DNA of 50,930 bases from Lachnoclostridium sp. An118 (GTDB taxonomy: Bacteria; Bacillota; Clostridia; Lachnospirales; Lachnospiraceae). Below, in pieces: positions 31,723 through 39,861 of this stretch; positions within the stretch are counted from its first letter, which is position 1, and each line of letters begins with the position of its first letter. The notes under the pieces are model-generated. The model ran no database searches, was not told the DNA's origin, and worked only from the letters and a program-made list of their open reading frames with translations. The stretch spans positions 1 to 50,930 of the forward strand of contig NZ_NFLQ01000022.1 in the NCBI RefSeq assembly GCF_002160985.1, written 5' to 3'. The position numbers and the translations under genes were made by a program.

Positions 31723-33645
31723 ATGATACTGGCATGTCACAATATAGAAAAGGCATTCGGGGAGGAGGTCATCGTGCGTGACGGCTCCTTCCACATTGAA
31801 GACCATGAAAAGGCGGCCCTTGTTGGCATCAACGGGGCCGGGAAATCCACCATTTTAAAAATGATCGTCGGGGAGCTCCCAGCGGACAGCGGCTCGGTCA
31901 CCCTGGCAAAGGGCCGCACCCTGGGGTATCTGGCACAGCACCAGGACCTGACAGGGGGGAACACCATATACGAGGAGGTGAAGACCGCCAAGGCGCGGAT
32001 CATTTCCATCGAGAGCGAGATACGGCAGATAGAAAGGGACCTCCCCACTCTCCAGGGGGAGGCGCTGACAGAGCGGCTGAACACCTACCACCGCCTCACA
32101 GAGCAGTTTGAGAGGGAGAACGGCTACGCCTATGAGAGTGAGATCACCGGCGTACTGAAGGGCCTGGGCTTCGGGGAGGAGGATTTCACCAAGGCCGTTG
32201 ACACCCTCTCCGGAGGCCAGAAAACCCGGGTCTCTCTGGGAAAGCTGCTCCTCACCAGACCGGACGTGCTGCTCCTTGACGAGCCCACCAACCATCTGGA
32301 CCTAAACTCCATCTCCTGGCTGGAGACATATCTCCTGAACTATCCGGGCGCTGTGCTCATCGTGTCCCACGATCGGTATTTCCTGAACCGGGTGGTGACA
32401 AAGGTGATCGAGATCGAGCAGGGGCGGCTCACCACATATCTGGGAAATTACACTGCCTATGCAGAGAAGAAAAAGCAGGTCCGGGAGGCCCGCCTGAAGG
32501 AGTACATGAACCAGCAGCAGGAGATACGCCACCAGGAGGCAGTCATCGAGAAGCTCCGCTCCTTCAACCGGGAAAAATCCATCAAGCGGGCAGAGAGCAG
32601 GGAAAAGCTGCTGGACAAGATGGAGCGGATCGAGAAGCCGGCTGAGCTGAAGACGGATATCCACCTGACGCTGGAACCCTCCTGCGTCAGCGGGAACGAT
32701 GTCCTCTCGGTAGAGCACCTGAGCAAAGCCTTCCCGGACCAGACTCTCTTTACCGACGTGAGCTTTGACATCCGCCGGGGCGAGCACGTGGCTGTCATCG
32801 GGGACAACGGCACGGGAAAGACCACACTCCTCAAGATCCTGAACGATGTGCTCCCTGCGGACAGCGGCTGCTTCACTCTGGGGGCCAATGTGCATGTGGG
32901 CTACTACGACCAGGAGCACCATGTGCTCCATATGGACAAGACTGTATTTGAGGAAATCTCGGATGACTACCCCGACCTGACGGGCACCCGGATACGCAAC
33001 ATGCTGGCCGCCTTCCTCTTTACCGGGGACGATGTGTTCAAGCGCATCGGAGACTTGAGCGGCGGGGAGAGGGGACGTGTGTCACTGGCAAAGCTGATGC
33101 TCTCGGAGGCCAACTTTCTGATCCTTGACGAGCCCACCAACCATCTGGATATCGCCTCAAAGGAGATACTGGAAAACGCTCTCAACAATTACACCGGCAC
33201 GGTCCTCTACGTGTCACACGACCGGTATTTCATCAATCAGACGGCCACCCGCATCCTGGAGCTGGTGAACCGCACCTTTGTCAACTACATCGGCAACTAC
33301 GACTACTACCTGGAAAAACGCGAGGAGCTGACTGCCGCCTACGCGGCCCCCTCTCCCGCCTCAGCCAAAGACCAGCGGCCCGCAGCCGAGACCGTATCTG
33401 AGGCCAAGCTGAGCTGGCAGGAGCAGAAGGAGGCGCAGGCCAGGGAGCGCAAGAGACAGAGCGACCTGAAAAAGACGGAGGAGCTCATCACCAGCCTGGA
33501 GGAGCGGGATGCGCAGATTGACGAGCTCATGGCCACGGAGGAGGTGTACACCAACTCGGTGAAATGCCAGGAGCTGGCGAAAGAAAAGGCGGACATAGCC
33601 TCCCGCCTGGAGGAACTGTATGAAAAATGGGAGGAGCTTGCGTAA
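31723..33645 (+). CDS. ABC-F family ATPase (YdiF-type)
   Basis: The protein of about 640 residues holds two ABC ATPase domains: GINGAGKSTILKMIVGELPA and LSGGQKTRVSLGKLLL with DEPTNHLDLNS, then GDNGTGKTTLLKILNDVLPA and LSGGERGRVSLAKLML with DEPTNHLDIAS. An interdomain linker and a charged C-terminal coiled coil (about residues 555-640) complete the layout; there is no membrane domain. ABC-F proteins act on ribosomes, as translation factors or resistance factors; this general type is housekeeping-like. AGGAGG precedes the ATG at 31723. It is the only clear plus-strand gene here. Confidence 0.93.
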   Translation: MILACHNIEKAFGEEVIVRDGSFHIEDHEKAALVGINGAGKSTILKMIVGELPADSGSVTLAKGRTLGYLAQHQDLTGGNTIYEEVKTAKARIISIESEIRQIERDLPTLQGEALTERLNTYHRLTEQFERENGYAYESEITGVLKGLGFGEEDFTKAVDTLSGGQKTRVSLGKLLLTRPDVLLLDEPTNHLDLNSISWLETYLLNYPGAVLIVSHDRYFLNRVVTKVIEIEQGRLTTYLGNYTAYAEKKKQVREARLKEYMNQQQEIRHQEAVIEKLRSFNREKSIKRAESREKLLDKMERIEKPAELKTDIHLTLEPSCVSGNDVLSVEHLSKAFPDQTLFTDVSFDIRRGEHVAVIGDNGTGKTTLLKILNDVLPADSGCFTLGANVHVGYYDQEHHVLHMDKTVFEEISDDYPDLTGTRIRNMLAAFLFTGDDVFKRIGDLSGGERGRVSLAKLMLSEANFLILDEPTNHLDIASKEILENALNNYTGTVLYVSHDRYFINQTATRILELVNRTFVNYIGNYDYYLEKREELTAAYAAPSPASAKDQRPAAETVSEAKLSWQEQKEAQARERKRQSDLKKTEELITSLEERDAQIDELMATEEVYTNSVKCQELAKEKADIASRLEELYEKWEELA

Positions 33646-33666
33646 GGCAGGCTCCTCCCTCTTTTT
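33629..33666 (+). terminator. Terminator overlapping the end of the ABC-F gene
   Basis: GGGAGGAGC (33629-33637) and GCTCCTCCC (33651-33659) pair perfectly, followed by TCTTTTT. The ascending arm encodes the last residues and the TAA stop lies in the loop. It also faces the convergent corA stop. Confidence 0.85.
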
Positions 33667-33675
33667 CTGTCACTG

Positions 33676-34587
33676 TCACAATATTTTCTTCTTTTTGAAT
33701 ATCAGGATACAGACGATGATAACGACCAGGCTCAGCACGATAACACCAGGATAACCGTTTTTCAGCTCCGGCATATTCTGAAAGTTCATGCCATACCAGC
33801 CGGTGATCAGCGTCAGCGGGAAAAAGATGGTGGACAGGACTGTGAGGAACTGCATATTGCTGTTCTGTCTCGCATCCACCTGTGCCTGGTACACGTCCCG
33901 CACCTGCTGGGCGTACTCCAGCAGGTGGGAGGTGCGGCTCATGAGCCGGTCTGCCCGGTCTGAAAGAGTCCCGAAGTATTTGAGCTGCTTCTTGGCGAAA
34001 AAGCCGTTCTCATTCTCCTCCAGCTCCCGCCCCATGTCCATCATCTCGTCGTAGTAGCTGCGCAGGTTCAGGAGCTTTCTCCTGATAGGCATCAGCTCCT
34101 GCTGGAATTTCTCGATCTTCCCCTGCATGGCGTCCTCCTCCATGTGCATCAGCGTCTTCTCATACTGCAGCAGGAGCTCCTGGTCCCTGCTCATGAACTC
34201 GGCTATGTAGTTGTAGATAAACCGCTCCTTTGTCTCTCCCTGATGGGTCTTTTTCCTCTTGATCCTGCGGATCAGGCGCATGGAGAAATCCTCGTCATCC
34301 ACAAGGACAACATGGTTCTGGTTGATAAAAAAATATATCCGGTAGCGGCTCCCCAGCACGTCCAGCAGCTTGGGGATGCACAGAGTGCCCGCCAGGCACT
34401 CCTGCTGCGTCTCCAGCTTGCAGAAGCCGATCTGTCCAAGCTGTATATCATTTTCATACTGGATTCCCGCCATGTCGAGAACCCGCCTGGAATTCCGGGA
34501 GTCGGTGAGGAAGACCGCGGGGCACTGCTCCTGCCTCCACGCTTCCTCGTCCATCTTTTCCATCCTCTCTCCCATCTTCCATATCAT
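33676..34587 (-). CDS. corA: CorA-like divalent cation transporter
   Basis: The protein of about 303 residues has a long cytoplasmic N-terminal part with helices and ends in two membrane segments around the YGMNF signature (TVLSTIFFPLTLITGWYGMN, then VIVLSLVVIIVCILIF). The GMN motif marks Mg-selective CorA channels, which assemble as pentamers. A GTG at 34599 is in frame but without a ribosome site; AAGGTG nine bases before the ATG at 34587 favours that start. It follows ppk1, whose polyphosphate product chelates Mg; a shared transcript is possible. Confidence 0.92.
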   Translation of the reverse strand: MIWKMGERMEKMDEEAWRQEQCPAVFLTDSRNSRRVLDMAGIQYENDIQLGQIGFCKLETQQECLAGTLCIPKLLDVLGSRYRIYFFINQNHVVLVDDEDFSMRLIRRIKRKKTHQGETKERFIYNYIAEFMSRDQELLLQYEKTLMHMEEDAMQGKIEKFQQELMPIRRKLLNLRSYYDEMMDMGRELEENENGFFAKKQLKYFGTLSDRADRLMSRTSHLLEYAQQVRDVYQAQVDARQNSNMQFLTVLSTIFFPLTLITGWYGMNFQNMPELKNGYPGVIVLSLVVIIVCILIFKKKKIL

Positions 34588-34659
34588 GCTTCTCAACACC
34601 TTTTCTATCTATACTCTGCTTTTTCCGCCTTCTGCGCCAGGGCTCTCCCCTCTTTTGCG

Positions 34660-36732
34660 CTACGCTCTTCCCGCCTTCTCATAGGCCTCCTGGTAAAAGT
34701 ACTCCTGGGAGTTCAAAGGCTCCGCACCGGGCTCCGGGGATACATGCCTGTACTCCCCGTCGCTGCAGGCCTCTCTCGCCTTCTGGTTGTCCCCCAGCAT
34801 AGTATCAAAGATGGACTGCAGCCGCTGCTTTAAATCCTCCTGCAGGACAGGGGCAGCCACCTCCACCCTGCGGACCGTATTCCTTGTCATAAAGTCCGCG
34901 GAGGCGATGTAGTACTTCGCCCTCTCGCCGCGGCCAAAGATGTATATCCTGGAGTGCTCCAGGAACCTGCCCACAATGCTGATGATACGGATGTTCTCCG
35001 TGCGTCCCTCCACGCCCGGGATGAGGCAGGCAATGCCCCGGATGATCATGTCGACCTTCACGCCCGCGCAGGAGGCCTCAATGAGCTTGTCGATGATCTT
35101 CTTGTCTGTCAGGGAATTGAGCTTCAGTCCGATGTAGGCATCCTCCCCGTTCTGCGCCCGGCTTATCTCCCCGTCGATCATATCCAGCACTCTGTTCTGG
35201 AGGCACTTGGGCGCTACGAGGAGCTTGTCTGACCGCTCCACTACCTCTCCCTTTGAGAGAGCCTGGAACACGGCCGAGGCCTCCAGCCCGATGTCCACAT
35301 TTGCCGTCATCAGGGACAGGTCCGTGTAGAGCCGGGATGTCTTCTCATTGTAGTTCCCGGTCCCGATCTGGGTGATGTATTCCACCCGGCCCTCCGCTTT
35401 TCTGGTGATGAGGCAGAGCTTGGAGTGGACCTTGCATCCCTCCAGTCCGTATATCACCTGGCAGCCGGCCGCCTCCAGGCGCCTGGACCACTCAATGTTG
35501 TTTTCCTCGTCAAAGCGGGCCCGCAGCTCCACAAGCACCACTACCTCCTTGCCGTTCTCAGCCGCCTCGATAAGGGCCTCCACCACCTTGCTCTGTTTCG
35601 CCAGCCGGTAAAGAGTCATTTTGATGGAGATGACGTTCTCGTCCTCGGACGCCTCGCTGAGGAGGCGCAGGAAGGGGCGGATGGACTCGTACGGGTAGGA
35701 GAGCATTTTGTCCTCCTCCTTTATCTGCTCTATGAGGCTCCTCCCTTCCTGGAGCGAAGGTGACTTCTGAGGCACTCTCTTCTCGTAGAAGAGCTCGGGG
35801 TTTTTCCGCAGGATATCCTGTATCTGGAAGACAAAGGACAGGTCCAGAGGAGCCTGGCTGCGGAACACATGGGTGGAATCAAGGTCCAGGTATTTGCAGA
35901 GTGTCTCTACCACATCGCCGTCCATCTCCCTTGAGAGCTCCAGTCGGACGGGGGAGAGCTTCTTTCTCCTCTTGATCAAATCTGCCATGAACTCGCGGTA
36001 ATCCAGGTCCTCGTCGTAGAGGGCGTCTGCGTCGATATCCGCATTCCTTGTCACCCGTATCAGAGATTTAGCCTTGATCTGATATCCGTTGAAGACACGG
36101 GGGATGTAGTGGAGTATGAGCTCCTCCGCCAGCATGTAGCTTCCCTCCTGCCCCCGCACGGGGATCAGTCTCTCCACCATATTATTGGTACAGGGTATGA
36201 TGCCAAGTCTCTCCTTCCTGTTTTTTGTCTCAAGGACAGCCACCGCGTAAATCTCCTTGTTGCGCAGGAAGGGGAAAGGCTGTCTCTTTCCTACGACTGT
36301 GGGGGAGATCAAGGGAGCTATCTCCATCTGGAAAAACCTGGACAGGCTGTCCTTCTCCTCGTCAGAGAGGCGTCCGAAGTCTGTCAGGCGCACGCCATAG
36401 GGCTCCAGCTTTTCCATCAGTGTGTTGTACGCCCTGTCTCTTCTCCCGCTGAGCTCCCTCACTTTTTTCAGGATCTCGGTAATCTGCTCCCCGGGGGTCA
36501 TGTTTGTCTTATTGTCCCGTATCTTCTTCCCCAGCAGCATCTGGTCCTGCAGGGACCCTACGCGGACCATAAAAAACTCATCCAGATTGCTCTGATAGAT
36601 GGACGCAAAGCTGAGCCGTTCGCACAGGGGCACCCTCTCATCCTCGGCCTCCTCCAGCACGCGCTCGTTGAATTTCAGCCAGGAGAGCTCTCTGTTCATA
36701 AAGACCTGTTTCTTTTCCTTATTTTTTTCCAT
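34660..36732 (-). CDS. ppk1: Polyphosphate kinase 1
   Basis: The protein of about 690 residues reversibly makes polyphosphate from ATP. Visible are NRELSWLKFNERVLEEAEDE, SNLDEFFMVRVGSL, the catalytic His region CKVHSKLCLITRK and the second phospholipase-D-like half with GRFLEHSRIYIFGRG. All domains are present. An in-frame start at 36771 overlaps the pstS-like stop; AAGGAGGATACT before the ATG at 36732 decides the start. The gene follows the PstS-like lipoprotein by 14 bases, tying polyphosphate storage to phosphate sensing or supply. Confidence 0.95.
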   Translation of the reverse strand: MEKNKEKKQVFMNRELSWLKFNERVLEEAEDERVPLCERLSFASIYQSNLDEFFMVRVGSLQDQMLLGKKIRDNKTNMTPGEQITEILKKVRELSGRRDRAYNTLMEKLEPYGVRLTDFGRLSDEEKDSLSRFFQMEIAPLISPTVVGKRQPFPFLRNKEIYAVAVLETKNRKERLGIIPCTNNMVERLIPVRGQEGSYMLAEELILHYIPRVFNGYQIKAKSLIRVTRNADIDADALYDEDLDYREFMADLIKRRKKLSPVRLELSREMDGDVVETLCKYLDLDSTHVFRSQAPLDLSFVFQIQDILRKNPELFYEKRVPQKSPSLQEGRSLIEQIKEEDKMLSYPYESIRPFLRLLSEASEDENVISIKMTLYRLAKQSKVVEALIEAAENGKEVVVLVELRARFDEENNIEWSRRLEAAGCQVIYGLEGCKVHSKLCLITRKAEGRVEYITQIGTGNYNEKTSRLYTDLSLMTANVDIGLEASAVFQALSKGEVVERSDKLLVAPKCLQNRVLDMIDGEISRAQNGEDAYIGLKLNSLTDKKIIDKLIEASCAGVKVDMIIRGIACLIPGVEGRTENIRIISIVGRFLEHSRIYIFGRGERAKYYIASADFMTRNTVRRVEVAAPVLQEDLKQRLQSIFDTMLGDNQKAREACSDGEYRHVSPEPGAEPLNSQEYFYQEAYEKAGRA

Positions 36733-36746
36733 AGTATCCTCCTTGA

Positions 36747-37643
36747 TCAATCTTCTTCTGCATCCGCCCACCGGGCAGTGTCTCCTCTGTAGATATCCGC
36801 CAGCGTGCCAGCCGCCACATCCTCAAGGGGATTGGATGCCTGCACGATGATGCGGATACCGTCCTTTGCCACCGGGACCGGCTCCAGCACATCTCTCTCG
36901 TAGTCGTACAGCTCCCGGGAAACCATGGCCATATCACAGTCTCCTGTCAGGGTGTCAGTGATCCCCTGGGAGGAATCCGAGGCCGTCACCTGGATGTCCG
37001 CATTGGGGTTGGCCTCCTCGTATGCCTCCGCCAGAGCCTCCACCACCGGAGCCAGGCTGGTGGAGCCGTGGATCCGAAGCGTTCCCGACGGCTGGGACGA
37101 GAGGAACACTTCCTTTCCCTCCTCTGCCGGCACAAAGAACTCTCCCACGATTTCCTGCCCCTTTCCTGTCACATAGGTCAGGAAATCCTCCTTCAGGGCA
37201 TTCTGGTCATCCTGGCTGGCAAGGTAGAGCGTGCGGTCCAGCGGATACTGTCCGCTCCCGATCGTCTGCTCGTCCGCCTGCACTCCGTCCACGGACAGCT
37301 CCTTCACATCCTCATTTCCGGAAATATCTGTTCCCCAGCTCACATAGCCGACAGCGCTCTTATCACCGGCCACCGCTGAGACCACCTCCTCGCCGGAGGT
37401 CACTGTCTCCGCAGCCTCCGAAATGTAGTCCTGATCGTCCACGCCCTCCTCGCTAAGACCCAGCGTCTGGGCAAAGCTGCTCCGGGTGCCGGACCCGCTC
37501 TCTCTCGTGATCACCTTGATCTCTCCCAGGGCTTCCAGCTCCTCATCCATCCCATCGCCCGCCGGCTCACTGCCGCCGCAGGCCATAAGGAGGCAGGCCG
37601 CCCCCGCTGCCGCCGCAAAACATTTCCACTTTTTCATTCGCAT
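36747..37643 (-). CDS. PstS-like phosphate-binding lipoprotein with halves in swapped order
   Basis: A lipoprotein signal peptide with lipobox LLMAC (Cys22) starts this 298-residue protein. The motif ITRESGSGTRSSF, which in PstS lies in the second half, is at residues 45-57 here. The motifs that open a normal PstS (GSTSLAPVVEALAEAYEEA, then DSSQGITDTLTGDCDMAM and VSRELYDYE) come at about 193-250, and the protein ends at IYRGDTARW, where an ordinary PstS would join to the GSGTR half. This is the layout of a circular permutation. It probably binds phosphate outside the membrane. No PstC, PstA or PstB is nearby. ppk1 follows in the same operon. Confidence 0.85.
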   Translation of the reverse strand: MRMKKWKCFAAAAGAACLLMACGGSEPAGDGMDEELEALGEIKVITRESGSGTRSSFAQTLGLSEEGVDDQDYISEAAETVTSGEEVVSAVAGDKSAVGYVSWGTDISGNEDVKELSVDGVQADEQTIGSGQYPLDRTLYLASQDDQNALKEDFLTYVTGKGQEIVGEFFVPAEEGKEVFLSSQPSGTLRIHGSTSLAPVVEALAEAYEEANPNADIQVTASDSSQGITDTLTGDCDMAMVSRELYDYERDVLEPVPVAKDGIRIIVQASNPLEDVAAGTLADIYRGDTARWADAEED

Positions 37644-37679
37644 ACATTCCTGTCCTTTTTATAATACATATTCTTCCCT

Positions 37680-37707
37680 ATTATAAATGGTTTTGATGAA
37701 TTTGTAA
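37680..37707 (-). promoter_or_regulatory. Predicted promoter of the pstS-like/ppk1 operon
   Basis: TTACAA (37702-37707), 16 bases, TATAAT (37680-37685). The poor -35 would fit an activator-dependent promoter. Confidence 0.55.
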
Positions 37708-37717
37708 TCCGAATTTA

Positions 37718-37734
37718 TGTTAAATCTATGTAAA
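37718..37734 (-). promoter_or_regulatory. PhoP-like box upstream of the pstS-like/ppk1 operon
   Basis: TTTACA, five bases, TTAACA: two direct repeats in the 11-base phasing of PhoP sites of Bacillota, ending 10 bases before the -35. A further ATTACA overlaps the -35 but is out of phase. Control by phosphate starvation is inferred. Confidence 0.55.
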
Positions 37735-37820
37735 ATCAATTCCAGCTACATAAAATCCTCTCTGGTCGTTTCAATTGTATCCGCTTCCCCTAAAATAAAA
37801 CTTATTGCCTAAATAGTGTT

Positions 37821-37854
37821 ACCGGCTGCATGCGCCGGAGGCGCAGCAGCCGGT
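37821..37854. repeat. GC-rich inverted repeat between pstS-like gene and icd
   Basis: ACCGGCTGC (37821-37829) and GCAGCCGGT (37846-37854) pair perfectly and enclose a second stem, TGCGCC with GGCGCA. No T run lies next to it, and the flanks are AT-rich. It does not look like an ordinary terminator. Confidence 0.6.
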
Positions 37855-37894
37855 AATTGTTCGTGTATGCTGACACAATTTTGCACCAGTTACA

Positions 37895-37941
37895 TTAATT
37901 GGGGACGTAATACTTCTGCAAAGTATTACGTCCCCAATTAA
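37895..37941. repeat. Perfect 21-base inverted repeat after icd
   Basis: Arms at 37895-37915 and 37921-37941 are exact reverse complements (beginning TTAATTGGGGACG) around a five-base loop, two bases after the icd stop. It can end or protect the icd transcript but lacks a T run and is far longer than the other terminators here. It resembles repetitive palindromic (REP/MITE-like) units in form. Confidence 0.8.
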
Positions 37942-37942
37942 A

Positions 37943-39142
37943 CTACGCCAGCTTTTCTGCAATTGCCAGAATAAACTCTTCGCTGTTGAGCACAGTGGGG
38001 TTCTCCAGCGTGGTGATCAGCGCCAGGTCCTTCGTCATCTTGCCCTCCTCGATGGTGTCGATGGTAGCCTTCTCCAGCTTATCAGCAAATTCCATAAGCT
38101 CCTTGTTACCGTCCAGCTCGCCGCGCTTTCTCAGTGCGCCGGTCCATGCAAAGATAGTGGCCACGGAGTTGGTGGATGTCTCCTCGCCCTTCAGGTGCTT
38201 GTAGTAGTGGCGCTGCACCGTTCCGTGGGCCGCCTCGTACTCGTAATACCCCTCCGGGGAGACGAGCACGGAAGTCATCATGGCCAGGGAGCCGAAGGCG
38301 GAAGATACCATATCGCTCATGACATCCCCGTCATAGTTCTTGCAGGCCCAGATGTAGCCGCCCTCGGATTTCATGACCCGGGCCACCGCGTCGTCGATGA
38401 GGGTGTAGAAGTACACGATGCCCGCCTTCTCAAATCTCTCAGCGTACTCTTTATCGTAGATCTCCTGGAAAATATCCTTGAATGTGTGGTCATACTTTTT
38501 GGAGATAGTGTCCTTTGTGGCAAACCACAGGTCCTGCTTTGTGTCCAGGGCATAATTGAAGCAGCTCCTTGCAAAGCTTGCGATGGAGTCGTTCACATTG
38601 TGCATGCCCTGCACGATGCCTGCTCCTGTGAAATCATGCACAAGCTCTCTCTCCTCGTGTCCGTCCTCTGCCGTGTAGACAAGCTCCACCTTGCCGGCTC
38701 CCGGAATCTTCATCTCGGTTCCCTTGTACACATCCCCGTAGGCGTGCCTTGCGATGGTGATGGGCTTCTTCCAGTTCTTCACGCAGGGCTCGATCCCCTT
38801 CACAACGATGGGAGCCCGGAACACGGTTCCGTCCAGGATGGCACGGATGGTCCCGTTGGGGCTCTTCCACATTTCCTTTAAATCATACTCGGTCATGCGG
38901 GCCGCGTTGGGCGTGATCGTGGCACATTTTACAGCCACCTTGTATTTCTTTGTAGCGTTTGCGGAGTCAATAGTCACCTGGTCGTTTGTCTCATTGCGGT
39001 GCTCCAGTCCCAGGTCGTAGTACTCTGTGTTGAGTTCGATAAACGGCTCCAGAAGGTGCTCTTTGATCATCTTCCAGAGGATCCTTGTCATCTCGTCTCC
39101 GTCCATCTCTACGATCGGGGTGGTCATCTTGATCTTTTCCAT
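37943..39142 (-). CDS. icd: NADP-dependent isocitrate dehydrogenase
   Basis: The 399-residue enzyme is of the homodimeric type shared with eukaryotes: [20 protein letters not shown], the substrate loop [39 protein letters not shown] and [20 protein letters not shown] (family motifs). It oxidises isocitrate to 2-oxoglutarate, making NADPH. With the upstream Re-citrate synthase it forms the oxidative arm that supplies glutamate; aconitase must be encoded elsewhere. It is the last gene of a three-gene group with a GntR regulator. Confidence 0.96.
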   Translation of the reverse strand: MEKIKMTTPIVEMDGDEMTRILWKMIKEHLLEPFIELNTEYYDLGLEHRNETNDQVTIDSANATKKYKVAVKCATITPNAARMTEYDLKEMWKSPNGTIRAILDGTVFRAPIVVKGIEPCVKNWKKPITIARHAYGDVYKGTEMKIPGAGKVELVYTAEDGHEERELVHDFTGAGIVQGMHNVNDSIASFARSCFNYALDTKQDLWFATKDTISKKYDHTFKDIFQEIYDKEYAERFEKAGIVYFYTLIDDAVARVMKSEGGYIWACKNYDGDVMSDMVSSAFGSLAMMTSVLVSPEGYYEYEAAHGTVQRHYYKHLKGEETSTNSVATIFAWTGALRKRGELDGNKELMEFADKLEKATIDTIEEGKMTKDLALITTLENPTVLNSEEFILAIAEKLA

Positions 39143-39187
39143 GTTCGTATTCTCCTTTTCTTTTATAAAATGTTATTATCAGCTTTC

Positions 39188-39856
39188 CTACTCTTCTATA
39201 TGAAGATTTTCCATGACTTTCATGATATGCTCATTGGCCAGCCGCTCTGCCAGCTCTTCATCTCTGGCCTTGATGGCCTCCAGGATGGCCCGGTGCTCCC
39301 CGATGGATCGCTCTGCCCGGTGCTCCTCCTCCACGGACATAGTCCTTGCCGTCTTCACATACTTGTGAAAATCCGACAGTACATGTTCCAGTATACGACT
39401 ATTGGAGGCGTGATACAAGACTTTGTGAAATTTTCCGTCCAGCTCCGACACCTGCTGGGCCTTCTCGGCGCCCTTTTTGTCCGCGCTCTTTCTCTTCAGG
39501 TGGAACTCGGAGAGAAGGATCACCTCCTCCAGCTCCTCGATCTGCTCCTCCGTGATATACCTGGTTGCCCACCTGGCGCAGAGCCCCTCCAGCATGGACC
39601 GGATCATGTAGATATCGTGCACGTCCTTCAGGGAAATGCCGGTCACGTAGGCTCCCTTGTTGGGGATGATGGTCACAAGTCCCTCCAGCTCCAGCTGGCG
39701 GAGAGCCTCCCGCACCGGGGTCCTGCTGACCCCCAGCTCCTCCCCTATGCCTGCCTCCCGCAGCTCGTCATTTTCCTTATAGACACCGGAGAGTATGTCC
39801 TCCCGCAGCCTGCGGAACACCCTTCCCCGGAGAGATTGGTCCTGGTACTCTTCCAT
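39188..39856 (-). CDS. GntR-family (FCD) transcriptional regulator
   Basis: The protein of about 222 residues has an N-terminal winged helix (VFRRLREDILSGVYKENDEL, then GVSRTPVREALRQLELEGLV) and an all-helical FCD domain (MIRSMLEGLCARWATRYI and a His-containing SELDGKFHKVLYHAS) that binds a small carboxylate, usually with a metal. The ATG at 39856 follows AGGAGG; the frame also opens upstream at 39904. It sits between Re-citrate synthase and icd, five bases after the former, and probably controls that operon, perhaps sensing citrate or 2-oxoglutarate; that is inference. Confidence 0.88.
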   Translation of the reverse strand: MEEYQDQSLRGRVFRRLREDILSGVYKENDELREAGIGEELGVSRTPVREALRQLELEGLVTIIPNKGAYVTGISLKDVHDIYMIRSMLEGLCARWATRYITEEQIEELEEVILLSEFHLKRKSADKKGAEKAQQVSELDGKFHKVLYHASNSRILEHVLSDFHKYVKTARTMSVEEEHRAERSIGEHRAILEAIKARDEELAERLANEHIMKVMENLHIEE

Positions 39857-39861
39857 TGTCT

